From contig PGYL01000001.1 of assembly GCA_002839645.1 (NCBI GenBank), positions 1 through 64,000 of the forward strand: a stretch of DNA of 64,000 nucleotides, read 5' to 3'. Shown in pieces: positions 8,533-17,882 of this stretch. The notes below the pieces were generated by a model. It was not told the origin of the DNA. It ran no database searches and saw only the letters and a list, made by a program, of their open reading frames with translations. This DNA is from Methanomicrobiales archaeon HGW-Methanomicrobiales-2. GTDB taxonomy: Archaea; Halobacteriota; Methanomicrobia; Methanomicrobiales; Methanoculleaceae. Positions within the stretch are counted from its first letter, which is position 1. Every line of letters begins with the position of its first letter. The translations under genes and the position numbers were made by a program.

Positions 8533-9498
8533 TCAGTAACCCCGGTCTATGAAGTAATCGGCGATCTCGATAAGAAGGTGTTTCTCCTCTGAGTCCGGGA
8601 GGATCGAGAGTGCCTGTTTTGCGACGGTCGCCCGCTCGACGGCCGTGGCCCGAACCTCTGCGATGACGCCTGCATCCTCCAGCAGGGCGATCAGGTCATC
8701 GATCTCGGCAGCCGAGAGTACTCTCTGGTACGGGGCGAGATCGAGCCCCTTCTCGCGTGCCTTGATTGCTATCAGGGTCTGCTTCCCTTCCCGGATATCC
8801 GACGCGCGGTCCTTGCCGCTCTTCTCGGTGCTTGCAAAGAGGTCGATGAGGTCGTCCTGTATCTGGAAGGCAACGCCGCTGTTCACCCCGAACTGGTAGA
8901 GAGCATCGGCCTGAACCGGGTTTGCACCCGCAAGGATTCCGCCGATGGCGGCAGACGCGCCGTAGAGCACGCCGGTCTTCTTGCTGACCATCTCAAGGTA
9001 ATCGAGATCCGTGACGTCGTCTCTCGTCTCGAACGCCATATCCATGCTCTGCCCCTCGCAGATCTCGGTGCAGGTCCGGGCGAGCATCTTCACCGCCCGG
9101 ATTTTGGCGGGGTTTTCGGCCTCCGAGAGGCAGATGAACTCAAACGCCTTCGCGTAGAGCACATCCCCCGCAAGGATGGCCGTCGGTTCGTTCCAGACCT
9201 CGTGCACCGTCGGGACGCCGCGCCGCACAACGTCGCCGTCCATGATATCGTCATGGATGAGGGTGAAATTGTGGGTCAGTTCAAGCGCGAGCGCTGCAGG
9301 GATCAGGTCGTCCGAACTTCCTTTCTTTACTGCATCCGCAGCGAGTATGACGACTGCCGGGCGGAGCCGTTTGCCCCCTGCAAGCAGCAGGTGGGCGCTC
9401 GCCCGGAAGAGGTCGCCGTGGACATCTCCGAAGTAACGGTGGATCACCTTGTCGATCCGGTCAGCATTCTTCTCCAGGTAGTCTTCAAGCGTCGTCAT
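8533..9498 (-). CDS. idsA: Polyprenyl (geranylgeranyl) diphosphate synthase
   Basis: A 321-residue trans-prenyltransferase that condenses IPP with allylic diphosphates to make the C15/C20 chains for archaeal ether lipids. The first aspartate-rich motif is HDDIMDGD (FARM), and the second is FQIQDDLIDLF (SARM); GGKRLRP near residue 42 binds diphosphate. It lies downstream of the mevalonate-pathway genes mvk-ipk-fni, separated by RNase J, so substrate supply and use are encoded in one operon. AGGAG precedes the start. The chain length (C15, C20 or both) cannot be fixed from sequence alone. Confidence 0.95.
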   Translation of the reverse strand: MTTLEDYLEKNADRIDKVIHRYFGDVHGDLFRASAHLLLAGGKRLRPAVVILAADAVKKGSSDDLIPAALALELTHNFTLIHDDIMDGDVVRRGVPTVHEVWNEPTAILAGDVLYAKAFEFICLSEAENPAKIRAVKMLARTCTEICEGQSMDMAFETRDDVTDLDYLEMVSKKTGVLYGASAAIGGILAGANPVQADALYQFGVNSGVAFQIQDDLIDLFASTEKSGKDRASDIREGKQTLIAIKAREKGLDLAPYQRVLSAAEIDDLIALLEDAGVIAEVRATAVERATVAKQALSILPDSEEKHLLIEIADYFIDRGY

Positions 9499-9508
9499 GC
9501 ATTGTCTC

Positions 9509-10846
9509 CTACTTTATCAACAGTCTGCCCCCATTCCGGAGGATATGGAGGTCGTTGCCGAGGGTATACCCGATCTCCTCCGCGAACCTCGCGTAGCCGC
9601 CGGTCATGCCGATGTCGCCGTGGGACGGGACGATGTGCTGGGGATTTAAGAGATGCAGGAACTCGTAATGGTCCTCTTTGTAGGCGTGACCCGAGACGTG
9701 CAGCTCATCGAAGATCCGCACGCCCGCCATCTTGGCACGGGCCTCGACCAGGTAACGCTGCCCGTAGTTCATCGGGTTCGGGATCACCTTTGCCGAGAAG
9801 AGGATCTTGTCGCCCTTCTCCAGTTTGTAGGGAGTATCCCCCATCACGATCCTTGTCAGGATGGCGCCTGTCTCTCCCTGGTGGCCGGTGACGATCGGGA
9901 GGAACTTGTCCTTCCCGGTCTTCATGATCCGGCGAAGCGTCCGGTCCACGGTCCGGCGGTTGCCGAACATGGAGAGGGACTCGGGGAACGCGACCAGTTT
10001 CAACTGTTCGGCCGCCGAGCTGTAGCGCTCCATCGACCGCCCGAGCAGGACCGGTTTTCTGCCGATCTCGTGGGCACATTCGGCGATGGCCTTGACACGG
10101 GAGATATGCGACGAGAACGTCGAGACGAACAGGGCGCCCTTGTCGTCCTCGTAACTCGTGATGGTATCCCGTACGAGGTCCCGCGCGATCCTCTCGCTCG
10201 GGCACCGGCCGTTATCGGCGATGTTGACGCTCTCCGTGATGAGGGCGATCACGCCCTCCTTCCCTATCTGCCGCAGCCGGGCAAAGTCCGGCGGCTCGCC
10301 GAGCACCGGCGTTCTGTCCAGCTTGAAGTCGTTCGCGTAGACGACCGCTCCCCGCGGCGTGTGCAGCACCGGAAAGACGGTATCGATGATCGAGTGCTGG
10401 GCCCGCACGAACTCGAGCGTGAGGTGCGGAGAGATAGTGTAGCGCTGCCCTGCCTTCAGGACGAAGAGTTTATTGTTCACTCCGAACTTCTGTTCGCCTG
10501 CAATCTGCTGTCTGATCAGTTCCGAGGTATACGGCGTGCTGATGATGGGGGCGTTGTAGCGGTGCGCAAGTTTCGGTATTGCACCGATATGGTCCAGGTG
10601 CCCGTGCGAACAGACGATCGCCTTGACGCTCCCCTCTGCCGCATTCATGATGGTATCATCAGGAATGGCCTTCATCTGGATCAGGTCCAGGGAATGCATA
10701 TTCTCAATATCAGCATCCTCATGGATCATCACCTGGTCGAGGCGCAGCCCCATATCAAAGATGACAATCTCTTTTCCGCAGCGGACGGCGGTCATATTCC
10801 TGCCGACTTCGTTATATCCGCCCACTGCTATAATCTCAATATCCAT
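9509..10846 (-). CDS. rnj: Archaeal RNase J (beta-CASP metallo-beta-lactamase)
   Basis: A 445-residue ribonuclease J-type protein with the metal motif SHGHLDHIGAI, then a beta-CASP insertion and a late HVSGHAYKEDHYEFL/PSHGD metal and phosphate region. Euryarchaeal aRNase J is a 5'-3' exoribonuclease in RNA turnover. A strong AAGGAGAGG sits before ATG. Its position between fni and idsA is the usual euryarchaeal arrangement and explains why it is often found among isoprenoid genes. Confidence 0.93.
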   Translation of the reverse strand: MDIEIIAVGGYNEVGRNMTAVRCGKEIVIFDMGLRLDQVMIHEDADIENMHSLDLIQMKAIPDDTIMNAAEGSVKAIVCSHGHLDHIGAIPKLAHRYNAPIISTPYTSELIRQQIAGEQKFGVNNKLFVLKAGQRYTISPHLTLEFVRAQHSIIDTVFPVLHTPRGAVVYANDFKLDRTPVLGEPPDFARLRQIGKEGVIALITESVNIADNGRCPSERIARDLVRDTITSYEDDKGALFVSTFSSHISRVKAIAECAHEIGRKPVLLGRSMERYSSAAEQLKLVAFPESLSMFGNRRTVDRTLRRIMKTGKDKFLPIVTGHQGETGAILTRIVMGDTPYKLEKGDKILFSAKVIPNPMNYGQRYLVEARAKMAGVRIFDELHVSGHAYKEDHYEFLHLLNPQHIVPSHGDIGMTGGYARFAEEIGYTLGNDLHILRNGGRLLIK

Positions 10847-10878
10847 GTAGCCTCTCCTTGTAAGGATGTTTTTTGTGG

Positions 10879-11931
10879 TTAGTCGCTGGTCTCAATCATT
10901 TGCCGGGTCAGTCCGGTTATATACGTCCGTGCGTGGGAGAGATCCCGTATCGACCGGGACCCCGTCAGGAACATCGCCACGTCGAGTTCGCGGTGTATCG
11001 CCTCGACGGCTGCAAAGAGAGCTTCCTCGCTCTCCATCGCCGGTTTTAAGAGGGGGAGGGCCATGCCTCCGAGTTCCGCCCCGAGTGCGATTGCTTTGGC
11101 GATATCAATTCCTGAACGCAGTCCGCCCGTCGCAATGGTCGGGCCTCCTGTCGTCCGCACCTCGCAGAGGCTTACCACCGTCGGTATGCCCCAGGAGAGG
11201 AATGCTTCCCCGAGATCGGCGAGCCCGGAGTCGTTCGTCCGCAGGCGTTCGATCTTTGCCCATGACGTGCCTCCATAACCGCCGATATCGATAGCGCTTG
11301 CTCCTGCTCCCCGGATAACCCTTGCAGTCCCGGCCGATATGCCGGAACCCGTCTCCTTCACGATGACCGGATAGGAGAACTCTTCGCAGAGGTTGCGGAG
11401 CGCTTCAAGGCCCCCCTCTGCATTATGATCGCCCTCCGGCTGAATTGCTTCCTGGAGTGAATTGACGTGGATGGCGATAGCCTGTGCATCAATCATCTCG
11501 ACAGCCCGCTCGGCCCACTCGATGCCGTGGTCGCGGAGCTGAACGATGCCAAGGTTCGCACAGAGGAAGGCATGAGGTGCTTCCTCCCGCACGACGGTGA
11601 AACTCTCTTCCAGTTCGGGCTTTTCCAGTGCCGCTCGCTGAGAACCGACACCCATGCCGAGGTTATACCGTTCGGCAGCACGTGCGAGCCGCCGGTTTAC
11701 CTCGAGGGTGTCCGGGTGTCCTCCGGTCATCGCTGCAATGAAGAGGGGAGAGCCGAGTGTTCTACCGAGGAACCTGGTCTCGGTCTCGATCGCATCCATA
11801 TTGCACTCGGGAAGAGCGTTATGGACCAGCCGCACGTCCCCGAAACCGGCGTCGCCGGCCTCGATGGGTTTCTCACAACAGATGTTGAGGTGATCCCGTT
11901 TCCGTGAGGATGTGGTGGTCTCTTCTCTCAT
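10879..11931 (-). CDS. fni: Isopentenyl-diphosphate delta-isomerase, type 2 (FMN)
   Basis: A 350-residue TIM-barrel FMN enzyme interconverting IPP and DMAPP. Visible features include SSRKRDHLNICCE near the N-terminus, AAMTGGHPDT (FMN/substrate loop), MGVGSQRAAL, the VNSLQEAIQPEGD segment, VKETGSGIS and an IDIGGYGGTSW glycine-rich phosphate site. ATG 11931 overlaps the ipk stop by 4 bp (ATGA), so translation is coupled. The frame stays open upstream through ipk, but that portion is an antisense-like shadow. With mvk and ipk it provides the C5 units of the archaeal modified mevalonate route. Confidence 0.96.
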   Translation of the reverse strand: MREETTTSSRKRDHLNICCEKPIEAGDAGFGDVRLVHNALPECNMDAIETETRFLGRTLGSPLFIAAMTGGHPDTLEVNRRLARAAERYNLGMGVGSQRAALEKPELEESFTVVREEAPHAFLCANLGIVQLRDHGIEWAERAVEMIDAQAIAIHVNSLQEAIQPEGDHNAEGGLEALRNLCEEFSYPVIVKETGSGISAGTARVIRGAGASAIDIGGYGGTSWAKIERLRTNDSGLADLGEAFLSWGIPTVVSLCEVRTTGGPTIATGGLRSGIDIAKAIALGAELGGMALPLLKPAMESEEALFAAVEAIHRELDVAMFLTGSRSIRDLSHARTYITGLTRQMIETSD

Positions 11932-12692
11932 GGCATGCCTCTTGTAGTTATTGTTGTTCCGCCATGCTCGCTGCCGTCCAGGAACCGGGCGATCTTCGAG
12001 ACATGGAAGATATGCGAATCGATGCCGGTATCGGCCAGTGCCAGGAGCTCGTTGATCTTGCCCTGCATGCCTCCGGTCACATCGGTGTTTCCCGATCCGC
12101 CGATCGTAAACGACTCTGCCATACTCCGGTCGATGCGCGGGATGACCGATCCGTTCTGCAGCACGCCGGGGACGTCTGTTGCGAGACCTACACGCCGGCT
12201 CGCCAGAGCAACGGCAAGGCGGGTCACGAGCTGGTCCCCCGATACGATGCAGGATCCCCGGAGAAGGTCCATCACCACGTCGCCGTGCAGCACGGGCACA
12301 ATGCCGTGTTCTGTCATTTCGGCGATATGGCGGGTCTCGAACGAGACCAGACGTCCGCCTTCGGCGAGAGCCAGATCGAACGGGTGGATGCCGATCGCCT
12401 CGACCCCCGCGTCCCGCAGGGCATCGACGACCGCAGCGTTCAGGCGCGAGACGGCGGTATGTGTATGGTAGACGCCGGGCAGGTTCTCCGGGGTGAGGCC
12501 GTCGTTGATGCGGTAACGCCGGGCCTCGGGGTGCCCGCACGACCCTGCACCATGGACGAGCACGAGTGCGGGCGCTCTCCGTACGGCGAGCTGGCCGGCA
12601 ACCTCGTGCAGGCGGGCGTGATCGATAGCGCATTCTCCCGATTTGTCGGTGATCACGCTCCCTCCCAGTTTCAGTACCACGGTCTCAGTCAT
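11928..12692 (-). CDS. ipk: Isopentenyl phosphate kinase
   Basis: A 254-residue amino-acid-kinase-fold enzyme phosphorylating isopentenyl phosphate to IPP, the hallmark of the archaeal alternative mevalonate pathway. The N-terminus KLGGSVITDK holds the phosphate-binding Gly and Lys; GAGSCGHP carries the substrate His (families usually have S-F/Y-G-H; a Cys is slightly unusual). GDQLVTRLA and TDVPGV are nucleotide/catalytic segments. It overlaps mvk by 8 bp and fni by 4 bp. Confidence 0.95.
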   Translation of the reverse strand: MTETVVLKLGGSVITDKSGECAIDHARLHEVAGQLAVRRAPALVLVHGAGSCGHPEARRYRINDGLTPENLPGVYHTHTAVSRLNAAVVDALRDAGVEAIGIHPFDLALAEGGRLVSFETRHIAEMTEHGIVPVLHGDVVMDLLRGSCIVSGDQLVTRLAVALASRRVGLATDVPGVLQNGSVIPRIDRSMAESFTIGGSGNTDVTGGMQGKINELLALADTGIDSHIFHVSKIARFLDGSEHGGTTITTRGMP

Positions 12693-13554
12693 GTTTCTCT
12701 TTTCTCGCGCCGTCCGTGTCTATCGTGGTGATGATTGCTTTCCCTTCGCAGGCCTCGATGGCCCCGGCAACCCGGCTCTTTGCACGCCGGGGGCAGAGGG
12801 CGATGATACACCCGCCGCCTCCTGCCCCGGTGATCTTCGCCCCGTAGGCGCCGCTTGCTCTCGCCGCAAGCACGAGTTTGCTGCTTGTGGGGTGTCCCAC
12901 GCCGAGAGCTTCTAAGAGGGCATGGTTCATGTCCATATACTGCCCGAGTTCCTTTGGGTTGTTGATGTTATGGAGGGCGGCAAGCGTCACGGCCCCGATG
13001 GCATCCAGTATCGGGTTTGCGACGTCGGGATGTCTCCTCTGGAGATCCCCGACCTGTTCTACCATTCTCGCGGTGCTGTGCGGCACCAGGGTATTGCCGA
13101 CAACGACCTGCAGCCCCTCGGGGGGGAGTCTCCGTTTGGAGTTCCCCGTGATGAGGACCATCCCTCCGTTTGCCGAGACGTAGGTGTCGGTGGGGCTCGC
13201 CCTCCCTTTCTGGACCTTCTTCTCAACAGAGAACGCCGCATCGGCGATGAACTCCCGGGTGCGCCCGAGACCGAACTCGTCGTTGATGGCGGAGAGTGTC
13301 GCCACCGTCACCGCGGCCGACGACCCGAGCCCGGATGAACTCTGGAGTTGCGAGTGGACGTAGACACTGCCCCGGACACCCATCAGTTTGAAACATTCAT
13401 CGATGTAGGGTGACTTCGCACGTGTCGGGTTCCGGGATTTCCTCACCGTGACAAATACACGGGGCTTGATCGCCATCGCGACCCCCGGCTTCCCGTAGAC
13501 CACTGCATGCTCGCCGAACAGGAATATCTTGCCCGGCGCGCTCCACGTTGCCAA
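12685..13554 (-). CDS. mvk: Mevalonate kinase (TTG start)
   Basis: A 289-residue GHMP kinase making 5-phosphomevalonate. Motif 1 is SAPGKIFLFGEHAVVYG, motif 2 the ATP loop SSGLGSSAAVT, and motif 3 KITGAGGGGCIIAL. The only start that keeps motif 1 is TTG 13554, directly after the Memo-like stop codon (TAA) and preceded by GGTGGTG; the next Met is ~26 residues in and would delete the motif. Immediate abutment with the gene before, and overlap with ipk, indicate translational coupling. Confidence 0.95.
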   Translation of the reverse strand: MATWSAPGKIFLFGEHAVVYGKPGVAMAIKPRVFVTVRKSRNPTRAKSPYIDECFKLMGVRGSVYVHSQLQSSSGLGSSAAVTVATLSAINDEFGLGRTREFIADAAFSVEKKVQKGRASPTDTYVSANGGMVLITGNSKRRLPPEGLQVVVGNTLVPHSTARMVEQVGDLQRRHPDVANPILDAIGAVTLAALHNINNPKELGQYMDMNHALLEALGVGHPTSSKLVLAARASGAYGAKITGAGGGGCIIALCPRRAKSRVAGAIEACEGKAIITTIDTDGARKEKHD

Positions 13555-14343
13555 TTACACCACCGCTATCGCCGCATACCCCACAACCTGATCGAGATCC
13601 CCCGTCACATCGCCGCTGGTCGTATACCGCAAGAGTTCCCCTCTATTTGCACCGAGCGACCGGCAGGCGATGCACATGCTTGCGATCGGGCCGTAGCCGC
13701 ATACCGTAGCGCCGGTCTCCTGGAGCCGGCGATAAAATTCCGGTATGTCCAGGGTTTTGAGTGCGTCGATTGCCGAGAGATCCTGTCGGCGGGCTACCTC
13801 GTCTGGAACATAGTGAGAGAAGTCGCTTGAGGCGACGATCCGCACATTTCTTCCCGTGTGGCCTGCCGCCCGGAGCACCTGATCCGCGAGGAGTGTCGCT
13901 GCCTCATAACTTTGTTCTCCCATGAGAACGGGCACGACCCTCGCTCGCGGAAACCGGTACTTGATGAGGGGCATCTGCACCTCGATCGAATGCTCGCTCC
14001 GGTGCGATAACTCATCTATCTCGATATCCAGTGCGTCGACAAACTCCGTATCGACGTCGACGATACCGAGAGGGGTCTCCCACGGTATGGCGGAGACACA
14101 GGTCATGTATCCCCGGTGGCTCGGACCGATGACAACGAATGTGCCGTCAAAATCAGGTGGTATGGTAGAGAAAGCACAGGCTGCGGTCTCTCCCGAATAA
14201 ACGTAGCCCGCATGGGGAGAGACGATTCCCCGGGCATCGACGCCCGGGGCCCTGTTCCGGAAAAACGTCTCCAGCAGTTGCTCCAGATGCCTGGGCTCGG
14301 CAGGATAGAACATTCCCGCTACACTGCATGGGCGCATATCCAT
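13555..14343 (-). CDS. Memo-like family protein (AmmeMemoRadiSam system protein B type)
   Basis: A 262-residue Memo-like protein, related to extradiol dioxygenase-type enzymes and, in gene-fusion systems, to AmmeMemoRadiSam protein B. Family features are RPCSVAGMFYPAEP at the N-terminus, SPHAGYVYSG, IGPSHRGY, and SSDFSHYVP. The expected metal-binding His residues lie in HAGY, SHRG and SDFSHY. The chemistry in archaea is not settled. The conserved location between rpsB and mvk has led to suggested roles in isoprenoid or metabolic processes, but this is unproven. ATG 14343 is preferred over a TTG one codon earlier. Confidence 0.9.
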   Translation of the reverse strand: MDMRPCSVAGMFYPAEPRHLEQLLETFFRNRAPGVDARGIVSPHAGYVYSGETAACAFSTIPPDFDGTFVVIGPSHRGYMTCVSAIPWETPLGIVDVDTEFVDALDIEIDELSHRSEHSIEVQMPLIKYRFPRARVVPVLMGEQSYEAATLLADQVLRAAGHTGRNVRIVASSDFSHYVPDEVARRQDLSAIDALKTLDIPEFYRRLQETGATVCGYGPIASMCIACRSLGANRGELLRYTTSGDVTGDLDQVVGYAAIAVV

Positions 14344-14370
14344 CAAGGTTGAGCTCTTGTGCTTCGGATC

Positions 14371-14979
14371 TTATAACTCTGTCTCAAAGTCTTCGGCAGT
14401 GAGCGATGTGGTCACGCCGCGCAGACGGAGCAGTTCCTTCGTCAGGAGGAAGTAGATCACCGAGAGCGCCTTCCGCCCCTTGTTGTTCGTCGGGATGACC
14501 AGATCGATGTACTTCGTCATGTTGTTGGTGTCGCAGAGAGCGACGATCGGGATACCCGCCTGAACTGCTTCAGCGATCGCCTGGGAGTCACCGATGGGGT
14601 CGGTCACCACGATCACGTCGGGCTCGATATATTTGTTCAGGCGCTGGTTGGTGAGCATCCCGGGGATGAAGCGGCCGATGACCGCCATGCCGCCGACGGA
14701 ATCGGCAAACTTCTTGGCCGGGTACTGACCGTACTGCCGGGAGGTGACCACCAGGATCTTCGCAGGTTCGTAGCGTGCGAGGAACTCCGCAGCGACCTTG
14801 ATCCGCTCGTCGGTTGCCTGGATGTCCAGGATATACAGTCCATCCCCGCGGACACGGTAGATGAACTTCATCATGTCTTTGCTCTTCTGCTGGGTGCCGA
14901 TGTGCACGCCTGCTGCGAGGTACTCTTCAACAGGTACCAGTGGTTCTTTCAGTTCGATCTCAAGTTCGTTTGCGGTCAA
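14371..14979 (-). CDS. rpsB: Small subunit ribosomal protein uS2
   Basis: A 202-residue archaeal uS2 with the classic N-terminal [22 protein letters not shown] and the later [10 protein letters not shown] and [15 protein letters not shown] segments. It joins the 30S head-body junction late in assembly. It follows enolase with a 1-nt gap, as in other euryarchaea. Confidence 0.97.
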   Translation of the reverse strand: MTANELEIELKEPLVPVEEYLAAGVHIGTQQKSKDMMKFIYRVRGDGLYILDIQATDERIKVAAEFLARYEPAKILVVTSRQYGQYPAKKFADSVGGMAVIGRFIPGMLTNQRLNKYIEPDVIVVTDPIGDSQAIAEAVQAGIPIVALCDTNNMTKYIDLVIPTNNKGRKALSVIYFLLTKELLRLRGVTTSLTAEDFETEL

Positions 14980-14980
14980 G

Positions 14981-16168
14981 TTAGATCAGCTCCTCTATGC
15001 GAATCAGTTCGTTGAGTTTGGCTATCCGTTCCCCGCCGACCACGCCGGTCTTGAGGAAGATGCACTCGAACGCGGTCGCAAGGTGTGCGATCGTCGCGTC
15101 GGTGGTCTCTCCGGAACGGTGGCTCATGACGGTTTCCATGCCGTTCTCCCTTGCGAGGTGTATCGCCTCGAAGGTATCGGTGAGCGTTCCTATCTGGTTT
15201 GGTTTGATCAGCACGCAGTTTGCCGCGCACATCTCGGTGCCTTTCGTGATACGTTCGACATTCGTGACGAAGAGGTCGTCTCCGCAGATCAGGCAGCGAT
15301 CCCCGACCTGTTCGGTCAGGTCGGCGAATGCATCGAAGTCTTCCTCAAAGAGGGGGTCCTCGATGTAGATGAGGTTGTAGCGGTCGACCAGATCCGCCAT
15401 GTAGGCTACCTGGTCTTCCCGGGTCCGTACAGCATCCTTGTAGCGATACTGCTTGCCGTTCCAGAGTTCGCTTGCCGCCACGTCGATGCCCATCCGGACC
15501 TCGACGTTCGTCTCATCAGTGACGGTGGCGATTGCTTCACCGATGATCTCGAATGCTTCGGTATCGGTTATTGCGGGTGCCCAGGCACCTTCATCCCCTT
15601 TACCGGAGAGTCTGCCCTGCTTTTGCAGGATCTTCTTCACTGCTCCATGAACGGCAGCGTTCACGAAGACACCCTCTGTTGCGCCGGAAGCTCCGGTGGG
15701 AACCACCAGGAACTCCTGGATGGATGTGGCGTTCGGGGCATGCGCGCCTCCCCCGATGATGTTGCCGAGAGGCAGGGGCGTCTCGCCGGCAAATGCACCG
15801 CCCAGGTACCGGAAGAGTTCAAGGTCGAGAGACGATGCAGCCGCCTTTGCGCACGCAAGCGAGAGTGCTACAGCAACGTTGGCACCGATTGAACTGAAGT
15901 CGGGTGTCCCGTCGTGTTCTCTGAGTACTGCATCGAATGTGATCTGATCGCGAGTGTCCTCACCGATGAGCGATGGAATCAGGTTCTTCTGTGCATCCTC
16001 GACAGCTTCGCGCGGTGGCCGCACTCTGGCCTCATAGGTGCCGGTGCTTGCTCCGCTCGGTGCCGCAGCCCGCCCAAAGCCGCAATCCGTGTGGATTTCA
16101 GCCTCGACGGTCTCATTCCCGCGGCTATCAAGGATCGTTCTTAAGATGATCTGTTCGATGGTCGTCAT
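14981..16168 (-). CDS. eno: Phosphopyruvate hydratase (enolase)
   Basis: A 395-residue enolase interconverting 2-phosphoglycerate and PEP, in glycolysis/gluconeogenesis. [11 protein letters not shown] and [10 protein letters not shown] at the N-terminus, the GDEG catalytic loop, IEDPLFEED metal ligands, [10 protein letters not shown] with the catalytic Lys, and SHRSGETTD substrate loop are present. It is ~25-30 residues shorter than most enolases, and some family motifs are altered ([10 protein letters not shown] for VGDEGGFAP). ATG 16168 is preceded by GTGAT; a TTG codon immediately before it is an alternative. It sits in the ribosomal/RNA polymerase operon between rpoK and rpsB. Confidence 0.95.
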   Translation of the reverse strand: MTTIEQIILRTILDSRGNETVEAEIHTDCGFGRAAAPSGASTGTYEARVRPPREAVEDAQKNLIPSLIGEDTRDQITFDAVLREHDGTPDFSSIGANVAVALSLACAKAAASSLDLELFRYLGGAFAGETPLPLGNIIGGGAHAPNATSIQEFLVVPTGASGATEGVFVNAAVHGAVKKILQKQGRLSGKGDEGAWAPAITDTEAFEIIGEAIATVTDETNVEVRMGIDVAASELWNGKQYRYKDAVRTREDQVAYMADLVDRYNLIYIEDPLFEEDFDAFADLTEQVGDRCLICGDDLFVTNVERITKGTEMCAANCVLIKPNQIGTLTDTFEAIHLARENGMETVMSHRSGETTDATIAHLATAFECIFLKTGVVGGERIAKLNELIRIEELI

Positions 16169-16175
16169 CAAATCA

Positions 16176-16343
16176 CTACTTTCTCTTTACCGTTATAGGG
16201 ATCACGTCTTGATCGTACTCTTCAAGCGCGATCTCGAGTGGCTCTGTTTTTGGTGTCTTAACCAGAACAGGTGCACCCATCGATATCTGCAGAGCACGAG
16301 CCCCTATAATCCGCGCTCGTTCATATCGGGTATACGATTCCAT
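16176..16343 (-). CDS. rpoK: RNA polymerase subunit Rpo6 (RpoK)
   Basis: A 55-residue protein read on the minus strand from ATG 16343 to TAG. It begins [20 protein letters not shown], then SMGAPVLV, and ends VIPITVKRK, the diagnostic omega/Rpb6/RpoK signature ([21 protein letters not shown]). It assists assembly and clamps the largest subunit. It is short and easily missed. Its neighbours rpoN and rpoD encode other polymerase subunits, supporting the call. Confidence 0.96.
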   Translation of the reverse strand: MESYTRYERARIIGARALQISMGAPVLVKTPKTEPLEIALEEYDQDVIPITVKRK

Positions 16344-16374
16344 CGTGTAGCCTCAAAATCATTAATGATAAAAT

Positions 16375-16447
16375 GGGGTCGCTGAGATTTGAACTCAGGT
16401 CACAGCATCCCGAACGCCATAGGATGGCCAGGCTACCCCACGACCCC
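16375..16447 (-). tRNA. tRNA-Pro (CGG)
   Basis: A 73-nt cloverleaf on the minus strand: acceptor GGGGTCG paired with CGACCCC, D-arm starting TGGGGTAGCC, anticodon loop TTCGGGA giving CGG with G37, T-arm CTGAG-TTCAAAT-CTCAG. The anticodon stem (TGGCG/TGCTG) uses three G-U pairs. CCA is not encoded. It is embedded in the operon: its first base follows the rpoN stop codon without any spacer. Confidence 0.9.
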
Positions 16448-16636
16448 TCATTGGTATGGGTTCAGGTCCTCCACTACTACCTTGTGTGTCAGCAGCATCC
16501 GCCTGCAGCAATACCGCTCCAGGCCGAGATCGTCGAGGATCCCTTTTGGATCCTCGCCTGCATCTCGCCGCTCCGCGAACTCCTTCCAGGCTGTAGAGAT
16601 GACTTTACCGCATGTAAAACATCGTACGGGTATCAT
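16448..16636 (-). CDS. rpoN: RNA polymerase subunit Rpo10 (RpoN)
   Basis: A 62-residue zinc-binding subunit homologous to eukaryotic Rpb10. It starts [13 protein letters not shown] (first Cys pair) and has the CCRRMLLTH motif (second Cys pair), together forming the atypical CX2CGX(n)CCR zinc site. It bridges Rpo3 and the large subunits. Its stop directly abuts tRNA-Pro. Confidence 0.97.
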   Translation of the reverse strand: MIPVRCFTCGKVISTAWKEFAERRDAGEDPKGILDDLGLERYCCRRMLLTHKVVVEDLNPYQ

Positions 16637-16670
16637 AATAATGGTCCTGCATCCCTTATATCTCTTTTGC

Positions 16671-17072
16671 TCACCGGTAGGACTTCTGGAACCGTGCGCG
16701 TGCGCCTGGGCCGTGCGGCTTCTTGGTTTCTTTCTGCCGTGAGTCGTTTACGAGCAGAGTCCGGTCGTACGCGAGGAACGCATCCTTTATCCGTGGGTCG
16801 TTGTGCCACTCCACGATGCCGCGCGCGAGTGCCGTCCGGACCGCCTCGGCCTGGCCCATGATGCCTCCGCCGGAGACATCGATCGCTGCATCGACACCGT
16901 CGAGTGCGGTCGGCGCCAGCAGGAGCGGCTCGGCGATCTTCATGCGCGTCAACTCGTTCCCGTAGATCTCCAGGGGCACGGAGTTGATGCGGACCCGGCC
17001 GTTGCCGGGTCTCAGGGTCGCCCGGGCGATTGCCGTCTTTCTCTTACCGCTTGTGTTGATGATCTTTGCCAT
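16671..17072 (-). CDS. rpsI: Small subunit ribosomal protein uS9
   Basis: A 133-residue uS9: N-terminal [43 protein letters not shown] centre and a C-terminal tail ending FQKSYR that reaches toward the P-site tRNA. It follows rplM by 13 nt. Confidence 0.97.
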   Translation of the reverse strand: MAKIINTSGKRKTAIARATLRPGNGRVRINSVPLEIYGNELTRMKIAEPLLLAPTALDGVDAAIDVSGGGIMGQAEAVRTALARGIVEWHNDPRIKDAFLAYDRTLLVNDSRQKETKKPHGPGARARFQKSYR

Positions 17073-17085
17073 TCCATCACCTCTC

Positions 17086-17508
17086 TTAATATTTTGCTCC
17101 GAGGTTGGTGCTTATCGCCCCGATCGTAATATACTTCGGGCTGCTCAGCCGGTCGATGTGAGCCACTTCGAGCGTTTCGGTCTCTATCCCGACGAGTTCC
17201 ATGGGAACCCCGACATAGGTCTTGATCCGCTTGAATGCAGCCATGCCGCGCTCGCGCTTGTACGGGAGCATGCCCCGTATGGTGCGCTTGACGATATGGT
17301 CAGGTCTGCGCGGGAAGAACGGGCCGCCTTCACGGGATCCCCGCTCGCGCTTGTGGGTGTAGTTCGCAAGCACATGTGCCCGGCTTCCGGAGACGATTGC
17401 CTTCTCCACATTTACCAGGGCAATCTCTTCGCCGGCAAGCGCGCGCTGCGCGACGAGGCTGGCCATTCTTCCGAGCAGTAATCCGTCTGCGTCGATAACT
17501 GTAACCAT
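17086..17508 (-). CDS. rplM: Large subunit ribosomal protein uL13
   Basis: A 140-residue uL13 with [22 protein letters not shown], an archaeal [21 protein letters not shown] segment and [13 protein letters not shown]-like C-terminus. ATG 17508 is chosen over a GTG three codons upstream, because AGGTGAG lies 5 nt before it. Confidence 0.96.
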   Translation of the reverse strand: MVTVIDADGLLLGRMASLVAQRALAGEEIALVNVEKAIVSGSRAHVLANYTHKRERGSREGGPFFPRRPDHIVKRTIRGMLPYKRERGMAAFKRIKTYVGVPMELVGIETETLEVAHIDRLSSPKYITIGAISTNLGAKY

Positions 17509-17513
17509 TCGTC

Positions 17514-17882
17514 TCACCTGAGGATCCGTACCTTGCTCCCCTTCGGGTTATCCCGAACGAGGTCCTCGATAGTCATGCACGTCCCGTTGGCACCGGTGAT
17601 CTTGCTCATCGCGGCCTCGGAGAAGTCCAGTGCGGCGATCTTTACCGGCAGGTTGAGCGCGCCGCTGCCGAGCACTTTGCCTGGCACCAGGATCGTCTCG
17701 CCTTCATTCGCGTACCGGTCGATCTTGCTGAGGTTCACCTCTGCGTAGTTCTTCCGGGATGTATCCAGCCTCTTTGCAATCTCGCGCCAGATGTTCGCCT
17801 CGTGTACGCGTGACGCATCTTTCAGCGTCACAATGAGAGCGACCAGCCGGGGGTTCGATTTATTCTCGGTTGTCTTCTTCAT
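17514..17882 (-). CDS. rpl18e: Large subunit ribosomal protein eL18 (L18e)
   Basis: A 122-residue archaeal eL18, related to uL15. It has [28 protein letters not shown] near the N-terminus, the family [20 protein letters not shown] segment, and a basic C-terminus. It overlaps rpoD by 4 bp. Confidence 0.96.
   Translation of the reverse strand: MKKTTENKSNPRLVALIVTLKDASRVHEANIWREIAKRLDTSRKNYAEVNLSKIDRYANEGETILVPGKVLGSGALNLPVKIAALDFSEAAMSKITGANGTCMTIEDLVRDNPKGSKVRILR

Noticed and set aside
9653-10882. 409-codon plus-strand ORF opposite RNase J
   Set aside because: Pure antisense shadow of a well-supported gene in high-GC DNA. The same applies to the long frames opposite the ACT/MBL gene (4006..5016), the ribosomal genes (18854..20197) and feoB (37556..39007).
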